DNA from: Bacillota bacterium
Lineage (GTDB): Bacteria > Bacillota > Clostridia > Lachnospirales > Bianqueaceae
Reading direction: 5' to 3'
Assembly (NCBI GenBank): GCA_017442735.1
Contig: JAFRZE010000078.1
Span: 1-64,000 of the forward strand
DNA: 64,000 nt
Part shown: piece after piece, positions 52,844 to 62,267 of the stretch
Numbering within the stretch: the stretch's first letter is position 1
Layout: each line of letters opens with the position of its first letter
Notes under the pieces: generated by a model
Told to the model about the DNA's origin: nothing
The model's database searches: none
The model's input: only the letters and a program-made list of their open reading frames with translations
Translations under genes and position numbers: made by a program

Positions 52844-54034
52844 ATGGACAAAAAGAAAAGGACCTTCTATCTGTTCTGCGCACTGCAGTTCACCTACTGG
52901 GGCTGCTTTGCCGCCTTCAACGCATACTTCGTCGCGTTGATGCTGGACGCGGGCATGACCAGTACCCGGATCAGTCTGATCCAGGCTACCTACCTGATGG
53001 CCGCGTTCGCCGGCTCCTTCGTGTGGGGCGGTATCTCGGACAGGCTGCATACCAACCGCAAGACGTTTCTGATGCAGATGGCCGGCGCGCTGACGACCGG
53101 CGTGATCATCTATCTGTTCCGGAACATTTCGCTGCTGGTCGCTCTGGTCTATCCGATCTTCGGATTCTGCCTCGTGCCCATGGCGTCGAACCTCGATTCC
53201 TGGATCATCAAAAGCTTCCCGCAGGATCCTGACTATTACGGCACGACCAGGGGCGTCTCGGCCTTCGGTTACGGCTTCCTGGCCCTGGGCGTCGGACAGC
53301 TCGTCGCGAGAGTCGGCTACTTCATCATGCCCATCGGCCTCTCGATCTTCGCGGTTTTGTCGATCATCATCGCCCTGATCCAGCCCGACAGCCCGACGGT
53401 CGGCATCAAGATCAGCGAGCGTTTCTCCGTCAAGGACATCGGCACGCTGTTCAAGAACGGCCCGTACGTGATCCTGCTTATCACGCTGCTGCTCACCGGC
53501 CTTTCCTTCGTTCCGCTTTCCTACATGAAACTGCTGCTGTATCAGAACGTCGGCGGCGACGTTACGTGGGTCGGGTATGAATCGTTCGTAGGCTGTATCA
53601 TTCAGACCCCGTTCTTCCTCGTCGCCGGCAAGATGAAACGGATCCCGGTCGCGACGCGCATGGTCCTCGCGCTTTCCGGCATGGCCATGATGCTGGTCTT
53701 CTACTTCTTCGCGGTCCGTCCGTGGATGATCCTGTTCGGCTCGGTCTTTTACTTCGTCGGTTACAGCGTCCTGCTGCCGACCTACCGCGAGAAGGGTTCC
53801 GGCCTCATCGAAGGCCGTTTGATGACTACCGCGCAGAGTCTGATCGACGCGGTCTTCGGCTCGCTCGCCGGTATGTCCGGCCTGTTCTATGCCGGCTACG
53901 TCATCGATACCCTCGGACCGAAGATGCTGGTCATCTTCAGTATCTGCACCTTCATCATCCCGATCACGATCGTCTATGTACAGCTCGTGAAATTCCTCAA
54001 AAACCGAAAAAAGGAACAAGCTGCCAATGAGTGA
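52844..54034 (+). CDS. MFS transporter, probable sugar or glycoside carrier
   Basis: A 396-residue major facilitator with twelve helices. YWGCFAAFNAYFVALMLDAGM opens helix 1, and GGISDRLHTNRKTFL is the loop 2-3 motif A. It resembles nucleoside:H+ or lactose-permease-like symporters (MFS_1-like group). Position directly after a cytosolic GH3 enzyme suggests uptake of the glycoside it splits. Its stop overlaps the next gene by 8 bp. AAGGGAAATGG precedes the start. Confidence 0.85.
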   Translation: MDKKKRTFYLFCALQFTYWGCFAAFNAYFVALMLDAGMTSTRISLIQATYLMAAFAGSFVWGGISDRLHTNRKTFLMQMAGALTTGVIIYLFRNISLLVALVYPIFGFCLVPMASNLDSWIIKSFPQDPDYYGTTRGVSAFGYGFLALGVGQLVARVGYFIMPIGLSIFAVLSIIIALIQPDSPTVGIKISERFSVKDIGTLFKNGPYVILLITLLLTGLSFVPLSYMKLLLYQNVGGDVTWVGYESFVGCIIQTPFFLVAGKMKRIPVATRMVLALSGMAMMLVFYFFAVRPWMILFGSVFYFVGYSVLLPTYREKGSGLIEGRLMTTAQSLIDAVFGSLAGMSGLFYAGYVIDTLGPKMLVIFSICTFIIPITIVYVQLVKFLKNRKKEQAANE

Positions 54035-55271
54035 TCAGTTTAAACGTTTCGATATGGCGAAACCGCCGATCCGACAGGCGAACTTCCTCCGCCCGCTCAT
54101 CTGGGCCCTGACGATCCCGGAAGTCACGCTCAAAAAAAACCAGATCATCAAGACGGGCATGGACGGCATCAAACCGCCGTACCTGCTGCTCTGCAACCAC
54201 AACGCCTTCTATGATTTCAAAGTCGCGACCAAGGCGATCTTCCCGCATCGCGCGAACTATATCATTGCCATCGACGGCTTTATCGGCCGGGAATGGCTGC
54301 TCCGGGAAGTGGGCGGTATCTGCAAACGCAAGTTTACGAACGACATCCAGCTGATCCGCCAGATCCGCCAGGTCTTCAAGAACGGCGATATCCTGGTCCT
54401 CTATCCGGAAGCCCGCTACTCCCTCTGCGGCACCACCGCCGTGCTCCCGGACTCGCTCGGCAAGCTCTGCCGCTCCATGGGCGTACCGGTCGTGAGCCTG
54501 ATCTGCCACGGCCACCATCTGCAGTCACCGTTCTGGAACCTGAAGATGCGCAAAGTCCGAGGCCTTTCGGCGGAGATGAAACTGCTCTTCACGCCCGAAC
54601 AGCTGAAGACCACACCGGTGGCGGAAATCAACCGGACGATCCGCGAGACCTTTATCTACGACGACTTCACCTGGCAGAAAGAGAACGGGATCCGCATCAC
54701 GGAACCCTTCCGGGCGGAAGGCCTGCACAGCGTGCTCTATCAGTGCCCGGCCTGCAAAAAGGAATACCGCATGGCAACAAAAGGCACCGAGATCTTCTGC
54801 GAAGCCTGCGGGAAGCGCTGGGAAATGACCGAGCTCGGCGAGCTGAAAGCCGTGAAGGGAGAAACCGAGTTCTCCCACATCCCCGACTGGTACGAATGGC
54901 AGCGGGCGAATGTCAGGAAAGAGGTCGAAGAGGGCACCTACCGCTGGGAAGGCGAGTGCCACGTGAACTCCCTCCCGAACGCCAAACGCTATATCCCACT
55001 GGGGGACGGCGTCCTGATCCACGACATGGAGGGTTTCCATGTCCGGGGCGAAGGCAAGTACGGACCCTACGAGATGAAGATCAGCGCGAAGGAGCTTTAC
55101 TCCTGCCATATCGAATACAACTATCTCGGCAAATACGGTGACTGCGTGGACCTCAATACCCTGCAGGATACCTTCTATACCTACCCGCACGGGAAAGATT
55201 TCTCCGTGACCAAGATGGCACTGGCCACGGAAGAACTCTTCTACTACTATCACCCGGAGAAGATCCGCTGA
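54027..55271 (+). CDS. PlsC-like acyltransferase fused to a zinc ribbon and C-terminal domain
   Basis: A 414-residue protein. Residues 1-220 are a glycerolipid acyltransferase-like domain. NHNAFYDFK is the HxxxxD catalytic motif, GGICKRKFTNDIQLIRQIR follows, and YPEARYSLCGTT is the substrate loop. A four-cysteine zinc ribbon, CPACKKEYRMATKGTEIFCEAC, lies near 243-265, followed by a 140-residue beta-rich domain of unknown family. The combination is unusual for PlsC, which is normally about 240 residues. It probably acylates a lipid or glycolipid precursor at the membrane. Overlaps the MFS gene by 8 bp. Confidence 0.82.
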   Translation: MSDQFKRFDMAKPPIRQANFLRPLIWALTIPEVTLKKNQIIKTGMDGIKPPYLLLCNHNAFYDFKVATKAIFPHRANYIIAIDGFIGREWLLREVGGICKRKFTNDIQLIRQIRQVFKNGDILVLYPEARYSLCGTTAVLPDSLGKLCRSMGVPVVSLICHGHHLQSPFWNLKMRKVRGLSAEMKLLFTPEQLKTTPVAEINRTIRETFIYDDFTWQKENGIRITEPFRAEGLHSVLYQCPACKKEYRMATKGTEIFCEACGKRWEMTELGELKAVKGETEFSHIPDWYEWQRANVRKEVEEGTYRWEGECHVNSLPNAKRYIPLGDGVLIHDMEGFHVRGEGKYGPYEMKISAKELYSCHIEYNYLGKYGDCVDLNTLQDTFYTYPHGKDFSVTKMALATEELFYYYHPEKIR

Positions 55272-55286
55272 AAGGATATCTAGGCT

Positions 55287-57158
55287 ATGAAAGTTTTGAC
55301 CGTCATGATCGCCACGCTCGCGGTACTCCTCGCGCTGATGGCGAATCTGCTGCTGAAACCCAAGGCGACGAGCCGGATGGCGACCGTCTTCGGCTGGAGC
55401 GCCAACGTGCTGGGCTTCCTGCTCTACGGCTACGGTTACGCCGTGCTGGAGAGCAATGTCCTGATGGCGATTTTGAAAACCATCTACGCGGTCTTCGGCA
55501 TGTTCCTGGGCAAGGACGCCATGAGCGACATGCAGGCCCTGCCGTTCTTTGACCTTTCGATCGTTAAGCTACTATTGTACCTGGCACAGATGTTCGCCTT
55601 GTATTTGACCGCCAGCGCCGCGATCTCCGCCTTCGGCTCTACGCTGATCAACCAGCTGAGAGGCCTGATGCTTCGCTTCGGACCCGTCCACCTGGTCTAC
55701 GGAGTGACCGATGAAACGCTGGAGATCGGCAAACAGATCGAGGACGGCGGACAGGATGTCGCGTTCATCGACGATTCCGTAACGGATGAAGAGAGACGAG
55801 CGATCCGCGAACTGCACGGCGTCTATCTGATCGATGCCCTGGCACAGGCAGGCAGCGCGAAGTTTTTGAAGCGGATCGGGATCGGCAAGCGGCCAAGGAA
55901 GATCGTGCTCTATGCGATCGGAGAAAGCCCCGCGGCAAACATCGCTTACGCAGAAAAGTTCCTGAAAGCGCTGGAAACAGTCAAAGCGCCAATGGATCAG
56001 ACCCGTCTGGTGCTCTGCGCGGAGGAGAACTACGATGTCGCGGCCCTGCAGGGCAATTCCGAGAAGTACGGATACGGCAATATCTTCTCCTTTGAACGGC
56101 CGGATCTGGCGGCCCGCATCATGATCGAAAAGTGCCCGCCTTTCGAGAATATACAGTTTGGTGAGCGCGGCCTTGCCGAGGAAAACTTCGAAGCTTTGAT
56201 CATCGGGTTCGGCGACGTCGGACGGGAAGTTTTGAAGAAAGTCGTCCAGAACGCGCAGTTTCCTGGCAGTCACTTCCACGCGACGGTCTTCGACCCGCAG
56301 ATCCAGCACACCGACGGCAACTTCCGCTATCGTTATCAGGGCATGCTGGACGCCTATGACATCGATCTGGTACCGGGTGACGGCCGAAGCTTTAAGATCT
56401 TTGAATATATCCGTGATCACGCGAAAGTGCTGAAATACATCGTGATCTCGACCGGCAGCAAGTCCATGAACGAACATATCTCCCGCGACCTGCAGGGTAT
56501 TCTTTCCGACTTCGGAAGCGAAGCGGCCCTGATCGAGTGCTCGCTGGAATCTGTCAACCGCATCTATTACGCGAACGGAAAGAAAGAAGTGGAGTCCTGG
56601 CCGATCTTCACGAACGATCTGATCAGCACCGATAAGCTGGATGAGATGGCGATGATCCTCAACCAGTATTATATGAAGAGCAACGGCAAGTCGAAAGAAG
56701 ACAACTGGCGCGACTGCGACTATTTCAGCCGCATGAGCAACCGGGCTTCCGCCGACTTCATCCCGGCCTTCCTCGCGATCAGCGGGAAGAAGGAAGAGGA
56801 TGTCCGTAAGAACGGCTGGATGGTTTCCGATCAGATGATGGAGGTCCTTGGAATAGCCGAACATGATCGGTGGTGCGCTTTCCACTATGCGCACGGTTTC
56901 ATCCCGATGGATAAGGCCGAATGGTATGAGCGGGCCGAGATCTACCGGAAACAGAAAGAAGAAAAAGGCAAGGCCTCCATCAAAATCGGCAAGGATATGG
57001 CCCATCGACATCATGTTTGTCTCATCCCCTGGGATGAACTGGATGAGCTTTCCGAGAGGGAAGCGACCGTGACCGGCAAGAATCCGGAGTACAAACAGAT
57101 GGACATCGCGAATATTAAAGCGATCCCCGAACTGCTGAAGCAGAAAACGGGAAACTAA
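55287..57158 (+). CDS. Membrane protein with RCK/TrkA-N-like Rossmann domains and RyR-like C-terminus
   Basis: A 623-residue protein. Helices lie near residues 3-25, 35-50 and 88-110. A first nucleotide-binding-like domain (HLVYGVTDETLEIGKQI, near 130-240) is followed by a second with the clear Rossmann loop ALIIGFGDVGREVLKKV (near 308-325). Near residue 530, EHDRWCAFHYAHGFIP matches the RyR domain found in bacterial proteins next to TrkA-N domains. Such fusions have been proposed as ligand-gated membrane effectors or sensors. The channel-like pore of a classical K+ channel is not visible. Located 15 bp after the acyltransferase gene, same strand. Confidence 0.75.
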   Translation: MKVLTVMIATLAVLLALMANLLLKPKATSRMATVFGWSANVLGFLLYGYGYAVLESNVLMAILKTIYAVFGMFLGKDAMSDMQALPFFDLSIVKLLLYLAQMFALYLTASAAISAFGSTLINQLRGLMLRFGPVHLVYGVTDETLEIGKQIEDGGQDVAFIDDSVTDEERRAIRELHGVYLIDALAQAGSAKFLKRIGIGKRPRKIVLYAIGESPAANIAYAEKFLKALETVKAPMDQTRLVLCAEENYDVAALQGNSEKYGYGNIFSFERPDLAARIMIEKCPPFENIQFGERGLAEENFEALIIGFGDVGREVLKKVVQNAQFPGSHFHATVFDPQIQHTDGNFRYRYQGMLDAYDIDLVPGDGRSFKIFEYIRDHAKVLKYIVISTGSKSMNEHISRDLQGILSDFGSEAALIECSLESVNRIYYANGKKEVESWPIFTNDLISTDKLDEMAMILNQYYMKSNGKSKEDNWRDCDYFSRMSNRASADFIPAFLAISGKKEEDVRKNGWMVSDQMMEVLGIAEHDRWCAFHYAHGFIPMDKAEWYERAEIYRKQKEEKGKASIKIGKDMAHRHHVCLIPWDELDELSEREATVTGKNPEYKQMDIANIKAIPELLKQKTGN

Positions 57159-57179
57159 TATACGAAGGGAGAGTAAAAC

Positions 57180-59441
57180 ATGAATTGTCCCAATTGTAAC
57201 GCACCGTTAGGTGAAGGCGTATTGTTCTGCGGTCAGTGCGGAGCGGATCTGAGAAATTATCATCCGGAGGCGGCAGCCCAGCCGGCAGCGGAAGCACCTG
57301 CGAGCGCAGTGGAACAACCCTGGCAGCAGGCACCCGAGCTGGATGAGGAACTCACCGTCAGAGAGTTTCCGACAGAACCGGTCATGGCAGAAGTCCCGAC
57401 CGAGCCGGTCATCGATCCGAACGTGGCAGCGCCCGTAGAGCCGGCGCCCATGCCGGATTATTACGCACCGTATCAGGGGCAGGCCTTCGATCCGAATATG
57501 GTCCCTCCGGCACCCGGAACCGATCCGAACGCGTACCAGAGTGCACCGCAGTTTGACCCGAATGCTATTCCGTGGGCGCCCGGAACTGATCCGAACGCGT
57601 ACCAGAGTGCGCCTCAGTTCGATCCGAACAGCATTCCTCCGCTGAACCAGGATCCCGGCGCTTACGGTCCGGCTCCCGAACCCGAGAAGCCCAAGAAGGA
57701 AAAGAAACAGAAAGAGGGCAAGAGCAAAAAACCGCTGATCATCGCGATCTGCGCCGCGCTGGGCGTTGCCCTGATCGCGCTGGCCGTCATATTGATCCTG
57801 AAGGGCGGATTCAGCACCGGCGGAAGCAAGAAGGCGGACACCGGATTCAATAAATATGCCCTGTATTTCAAAGACGGCGAACTGTTTTATTCCGATCTGA
57901 AGAAGGAACCCTGGCAGGTCACGGACGAACTGCTGGCCGATGAGGATTCCTGGGGGAATATCTACAAGGATGACGGCAGCAGCCTCAGCTCCTATGTCCG
58001 GATCACTAAGGACGGCAAGACGATCTACTATCCGGACAAGCTCCGCGGTGACAGAGAAGACGGATATACCCTGTTCAGCCGGCCGCTGGCGGCAGGGGAG
58101 AGCGGCGAAGTCACGAAGATCGATTCTCATGTCTCTTCCTATATGATCAACGAGGCGGGAACCTTGATCACTTACAAGAGCGCTTCCGGTACCCTGTATC
58201 AGTATGACGTGAAGAAGGGTGAAAAAACGAAGCTCGCGACGGATATCGCTTACTATACCGCGTCAAAAGATGGTAAGACGGTACTGTATGAGAACGAAGA
58301 CTATACGCTTTTCGCGATCCCGCAGGGGAAGGATAAGATCAAGATCTCGACCGACATCGGCAATTATCAGATCATGGATGACAATAAAACGCTATATTAC
58401 ACAAAGAATGATACGCTTTATCGTCAGGTGATCGGAGACGATAAGGAAAAGATCGCTTCCGACGTGTACACTTACTACATTGCCAGCAACGGATCGATCT
58501 ACTATATCAAGATGGAAGAGATCGAGATCCCGGCGAATGATTTCATCCGCGATGACAAGAAGGGCGACGCCAGCTACGATTATATGCGTACGAGCCTTGA
58601 GACCATGGTCTTCAAGGGCAGGGAGTACACCTATTATTATTACGACGGCAAGGAATCGACCAAGATCGCGACTTCTACGCTGATCAATACGAACAGCCCC
58701 GGCAGCCGCACATTTATCGACGACGCACCGGGCATGATCTGCACGATCTATGAACTGCCCGAGACGAAGGTCAAGATCTCCGAACTGAACACGAGCACCC
58801 TTCAGGATACGCTGTGGCAGGAATCCAAGGAAAATGCCGTGAAAGTCGTATTCCTGAAAGATAAGATGACCGAGATCGGCGTGGTCGGCACGGTCCAGAT
58901 GGATTCGAATTTCGATATCTACTATCAGGAGCCGGTCGAGAAAGAGAATCAGAAGGACGCCTCGATCTACAGAATGCCTTACAGCGGCGGCTCCTACAAA
59001 GACGCGGAAGAGGTCGCGGAGGACGCGGTCCTTGACTACTGGAACATCGTTGACGGAAAGTTCTACTACTTCACCGACGTGAATGAGAAAGATTTCAACT
59101 CCCTTTCCACCGCTGATCTTTACCAGGACGGCAAACTGCTGGAAGCGGACGTACTGCTTGGGTCGGTCTATTCACTGGTCCCGCAGGGCAAAGAGATCTT
59201 CTACTACACGGATTACAGTGACAAGGCGGATACCGTGACGATCTACGCCTGGAACGGATCCAAGAGCCAGATGGTCGCCGAGGATGTCGGCAATATGGCC
59301 CAGATGAACGGAGAAGGCATCCTGATCCTCAGTGACTACAGCAGCAAACGCCAGGAAGGTGACCTGAACTGGTACTATAATGGCAAGCTTACTTTCATCG
59401 ATGATGACGTACGTAATATCATCAGAGTCAGTAATTATTAA
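57180..59441 (+). CDS. Zinc-ribbon membrane protein with Pro-rich repeats and outer beta-propeller-like domain
   Basis: A 753-residue protein. Residues 1-25 are a zinc ribbon, CPNCNAPLGEGVLFCGQC. A Pro/Ala-rich cytosolic region follows, including 22-residue tandem repeats (PGTDPNAYQSAPQFDPN twice, about 108-155). A basic segment and one membrane helix (LIIAICAALGVALIALAVILIL, near 188-210) precede a 540-residue outer domain. That domain has many short repeats with Y/D/G spacing, like DUF5050-type propellers. Common clostridial architecture of unknown role. AAGGGAGAGTAAAAC precedes the start. Confidence 0.78.
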   Translation: MNCPNCNAPLGEGVLFCGQCGADLRNYHPEAAAQPAAEAPASAVEQPWQQAPELDEELTVREFPTEPVMAEVPTEPVIDPNVAAPVEPAPMPDYYAPYQGQAFDPNMVPPAPGTDPNAYQSAPQFDPNAIPWAPGTDPNAYQSAPQFDPNSIPPLNQDPGAYGPAPEPEKPKKEKKQKEGKSKKPLIIAICAALGVALIALAVILILKGGFSTGGSKKADTGFNKYALYFKDGELFYSDLKKEPWQVTDELLADEDSWGNIYKDDGSSLSSYVRITKDGKTIYYPDKLRGDREDGYTLFSRPLAAGESGEVTKIDSHVSSYMINEAGTLITYKSASGTLYQYDVKKGEKTKLATDIAYYTASKDGKTVLYENEDYTLFAIPQGKDKIKISTDIGNYQIMDDNKTLYYTKNDTLYRQVIGDDKEKIASDVYTYYIASNGSIYYIKMEEIEIPANDFIRDDKKGDASYDYMRTSLETMVFKGREYTYYYYDGKESTKIATSTLINTNSPGSRTFIDDAPGMICTIYELPETKVKISELNTSTLQDTLWQESKENAVKVVFLKDKMTEIGVVGTVQMDSNFDIYYQEPVEKENQKDASIYRMPYSGGSYKDAEEVAEDAVLDYWNIVDGKFYYFTDVNEKDFNSLSTADLYQDGKLLEADVLLGSVYSLVPQGKEIFYYTDYSDKADTVTIYAWNGSKSQMVAEDVGNMAQMNGEGILILSDYSSKRQEGDLNWYYNGKLTFIDDDVRNIIRVSNY
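57500..57640 (+). repeat. In-frame tandem repeat, 66-bp unit
   Basis: Two near-identical 66-bp units encode APGTDPNAYQSAPQFDPN plus four variable residues, with a partial third at the left. Silent differences between the units indicate that they are not a very recent slip. Confidence 0.85.
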
Positions 59442-59495
59442 TCGATCGACTATAGGGTTGACAGAAATAAGAAGTAATTTCTTGATGTAAGCGTA

Positions 59496-59576
59496 AAGAA
59501 CCCAGGGCAGTTTTTGGTCCGACTTATGAGGCGCAGCCTCATCTGCGGAGGAGCAAAAACTTCGTCCTGGGTTCTT
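59496..59576. terminator. Three-tier nested hairpin between convergent genes
   Basis: Outer stem AAGAACCCAGG/CCTGGGTTCTT (59496-59506, 59566-59576), middle stem GTTTTTG/CAAAAAC (59510-59516, 59554-59560) and inner stem ATGAGGC/GCCTCAT (59526-59532, 59536-59542). It lies between the convergent zinc-ribbon and GldFG-like genes. A structured bidirectional terminator is likely, but it lacks a long T-tract. Confidence 0.7.
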
Positions 59577-59606
59577 CGCGTTCTTCGTCAATAAATGGTT
59601 TGTTTA

Positions 59607-62267
59607 TTACTTCTCGTTGGTTTTGGCCTTCTGCCGCTCTTCCTTGGCCTTGATAGCTGCTTCGCGGCGGGCTTTGCGGAAGGCTTCGCGCTTGCGTTCG
59701 GCTTCTTCCTCTTCGCGTTTACGGGCTTCTTCGGCGGCCTGTTGCGCGGCTTCTTCAGCCTGGGCCTGCAGGATCAGCTCGTTTCGTTTTTTAAGTGCCC
59801 AGAAGATGCCGCCGATCAGCAGATAGAAGATCGGGAAGACACCGGCGAGTACGAGTCCCAGACGGGATACCAATGTCTCGTTCGCCATCAGGACGCCATA
59901 GTTACAGATGACTCTCGGGATCGTTTCCCATTCCTGATCCGCGCCGAAGTAGCGGAGCACACCGTAAATGAAGTAACGGTTGCCGCCTTCGGCGACTTCG
60001 TTCGCGTCTTCCGCGAGCAGGCTGGCGGTACCTACCCAAACCACGGTGCCCTGACCCTTCTCAGAAAGAGCGGCAAGGGTGAAGGGACCGTCGATGTCAC
60101 GGTTTTCTTTACTGAAAGTAGAGATCTGATAACCGTCTACCTTGGAATAGGACTCCTCGGAACTGATGAGCAGAGGTGTGGTCGTCACGCCGTCCACATC
60201 GGTGAGTTTCAATCCCTGCACCTCGGAGAAAAGCACGGCTTTCTCACTGTAGGCGCCTTCTTCGTTGACCGAGTGGACCAGCATCCTCGGATAGAAGCTG
60301 TAGGGTGTGTCTTCCGCGTAGATATGAGTGCCGGCTTCGATCACCAGACCGGGGATCGTTTCTATACCGTAAGTGGAGAGCAATTGTTTCAGAACAGGCA
60401 GTGTGCCCTGTTCTTTTTCGGCGCTGGTGACGACAAACAACTTGCCGCCGCCGGAAAGATAAGCCTCCAGCTTGTCCCGTTCGGTAGCGGAAAGATCCTG
60501 CTGCGGATCGTAGAGCAGCAGCGAGTTCGCGCCTTCGGGGATCGAGGAAAGCTCGCAGGAGGATACCGCCATATCGAGTTTCTGGATCATGACTTTCCAG
60601 TAGTCGGTCAGAGGCGTTTCTCCGTGTCCGGTGACTTCATAAATCGTCGGCAGCGCGCTGGTCCCACCGACATATTCCAGTCCGTGTCCCATCATATTCT
60701 CGAGCTGGAACGCCATGTCCGGAAGGCCGGTCTGTTCGTAGCGGGAATAATCATTCGCGTACAGCTCCTCGCGGGGCAGATAACGGGAACGTTCCCCGCT
60801 CATCAGGAGCAGAGCGTTATTGGAAATGCTTTCAACGATATAGGTCTGCAGGAATTCCACATTGGAAAGAGGTTCGATCTTCTGTACAGTCAGATGCGGA
60901 TTCTGACGGCTGTAGTAGTAAAGCGCCGTCTGCAGGGTAGCGTCTTCCGCCCCGTTCTGGCAGATCCAGTAAATGGTCACATCATCCCTGACAGCATCGA
61001 TCACCTGGCGGAACCGCTCGTTCTCCGAGAACATATGGGTGGACGTCGTGTCTTTGATGAGCGCGGTTTTGGTAAGGGAAAGGCCAAGCATGATGATCAG
61101 CGCGGCGGCACAGGCAATGCCGGCCGGAATAGCTCTCTTGAGCGCTGCGAGATCCGCTGCTTTATGGGCAGCGGCTTTTTCTTCGTCTTCCGCCTGTTCG
61201 CTGAGTTTAGGCGCTTTGGTGACCTTGAACTTGTTGCCGCTTGATGCTTTCGACTTTTCCGCGGCTTCCACGTCCCGCTGATAGGAATCTTTCTGCTGAC
61301 GGACCTGCTCGACACTGAGAACGACCAGCACGGCGGCCAACAGAAGGAAATAGACCAGGGACGGGATATCCAGGATACCGCCGGTGAAGTTGTCGAAGCG
61401 CACCACGGGCGAGAGCAGGGACAGCACACGGGTCGCGAGCCCCTCAAACGCGCTTCGTTTCAGCACGAAGAACAGGATCTGAACTACCTCGAGCACAGCC
61501 GCGACGCTGAGCGCGACGAGGGTATTTTTATATAGAAGATAAACGGCGCCGGCGATCATCAGAATGACGAGCGTGAAGAACAGCATGCCGGCGTAGGCGG
61601 AGAATGCCCACAGGGCGAGACGGTGGATCAGGAAGATGACCAGCGAGGTCAGGATAACATAGCCCAGCGACAGCAGTGGATGTCGTTCGGTGGTCACCAC
61701 CAGCAGCATAGTCATAAGGAAAACCAGTCCAAGCCCGCAGAACGCCCAGAGCATCGCGTACGCGCTCGGTAAATACACTTCGCCGAAAGGCATCAGAATC
61801 AGCGGATAAAGATGGAGCAGCAGGACCGGGATCAACAGGACGACGAGAAGGGCCAGTGCACGGGCAGCGGCCAGCGCGGCGGGTGAAATGGTGCCGCTAA
61901 GCAGGCCTTTCCGGTAGAAAAGCGCGTCAGCAAGATCGGTTTCCGAAGGCTTCAGAAGCGTCATATGCCGGAAGCTCCTGGTCTTGATCGGTTCGGAAGC
62001 AAGGCTGAGACCATCCGCCGAAAGATTCTCGGGACCGACCAGACGGTCCGCGTGGATCCTCGCGTGGACTTTCAGGCTGAAGACCGGGATCGCCAGAAGG
62101 AAGAACAGCGCGGCGGCCTGCAGCGGGTATTCAAAGTTCGCGATCTGATTCTGCAGATTGTAGTACACGGCATAAGCGCCGGATGCTCCCAGGAGGATCG
62201 CGCCGAAAATATAGGCGCTGACACTCTTGAAATAAGCTTTCAGTTCGCGGGTAAATAGAGAGATCAT
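59607..62267 (-). CDS. GldF-GldG-like fusion: ABC-2 type permease plus GldG domain
   Basis: An 886-residue protein. Residues 1 to about 330 are an ABC-2-type permease (FTRELKAYFKSVSAYIFGAIL at the start, with about eight helices). After a charged linker, a helix near 385 begins a GldG-like domain (FSENERFRQVIDAVRDDVTIYWI and VTGHGETPLTDYWKV). A final helix near 830 and a Lys/Glu/Ala-rich coiled tail close the protein. GldF and GldG are separate proteins in Bacteroidetes. Fused or adjacent forms occur in Clostridia, usually with an ATP-binding subunit that is not seen here. The start overlaps maf by 4 bp. Confidence 0.82.
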   Translation of the reverse strand: MISLFTRELKAYFKSVSAYIFGAILLGASGAYAVYYNLQNQIANFEYPLQAAALFFLLAIPVFSLKVHARIHADRLVGPENLSADGLSLASEPIKTRSFRHMTLLKPSETDLADALFYRKGLLSGTISPAALAAARALALLVVLLIPVLLLHLYPLILMPFGEVYLPSAYAMLWAFCGLGLVFLMTMLLVVTTERHPLLSLGYVILTSLVIFLIHRLALWAFSAYAGMLFFTLVILMIAGAVYLLYKNTLVALSVAAVLEVVQILFFVLKRSAFEGLATRVLSLLSPVVRFDNFTGGILDIPSLVYFLLLAAVLVVLSVEQVRQQKDSYQRDVEAAEKSKASSGNKFKVTKAPKLSEQAEDEEKAAAHKAADLAALKRAIPAGIACAAALIIMLGLSLTKTALIKDTTSTHMFSENERFRQVIDAVRDDVTIYWICQNGAEDATLQTALYYYSRQNPHLTVQKIEPLSNVEFLQTYIVESISNNALLLMSGERSRYLPREELYANDYSRYEQTGLPDMAFQLENMMGHGLEYVGGTSALPTIYEVTGHGETPLTDYWKVMIQKLDMAVSSCELSSIPEGANSLLLYDPQQDLSATERDKLEAYLSGGGKLFVVTSAEKEQGTLPVLKQLLSTYGIETIPGLVIEAGTHIYAEDTPYSFYPRMLVHSVNEEGAYSEKAVLFSEVQGLKLTDVDGVTTTPLLISSEESYSKVDGYQISTFSKENRDIDGPFTLAALSEKGQGTVVWVGTASLLAEDANEVAEGGNRYFIYGVLRYFGADQEWETIPRVICNYGVLMANETLVSRLGLVLAGVFPIFYLLIGGIFWALKKRNELILQAQAEEAAQQAAEEARKREEEEAERKREAFRKARREAAIKAKEERQKAKTNEK

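Noticed and set aside
55572-57014. Long minus-strand open frame (about 480 codons) opposite the RCK/RyR gene
   Set aside because: It mirrors the codon pattern of the plus-strand gene, lacks a ribosome site and encodes a composition unlike real proteins. Similar antisense frames at 2704-3807, 5050-6129, 36523-37503, 47525-48772, 51350-52534, 52835-54019 and 59595-61244 were dropped for the same reason.
59455-59490. TTGACA at 59459 as a promoter
   Set aside because: No -10 box at a suitable distance and no plus-strand gene follows; the downstream gene is convergent.
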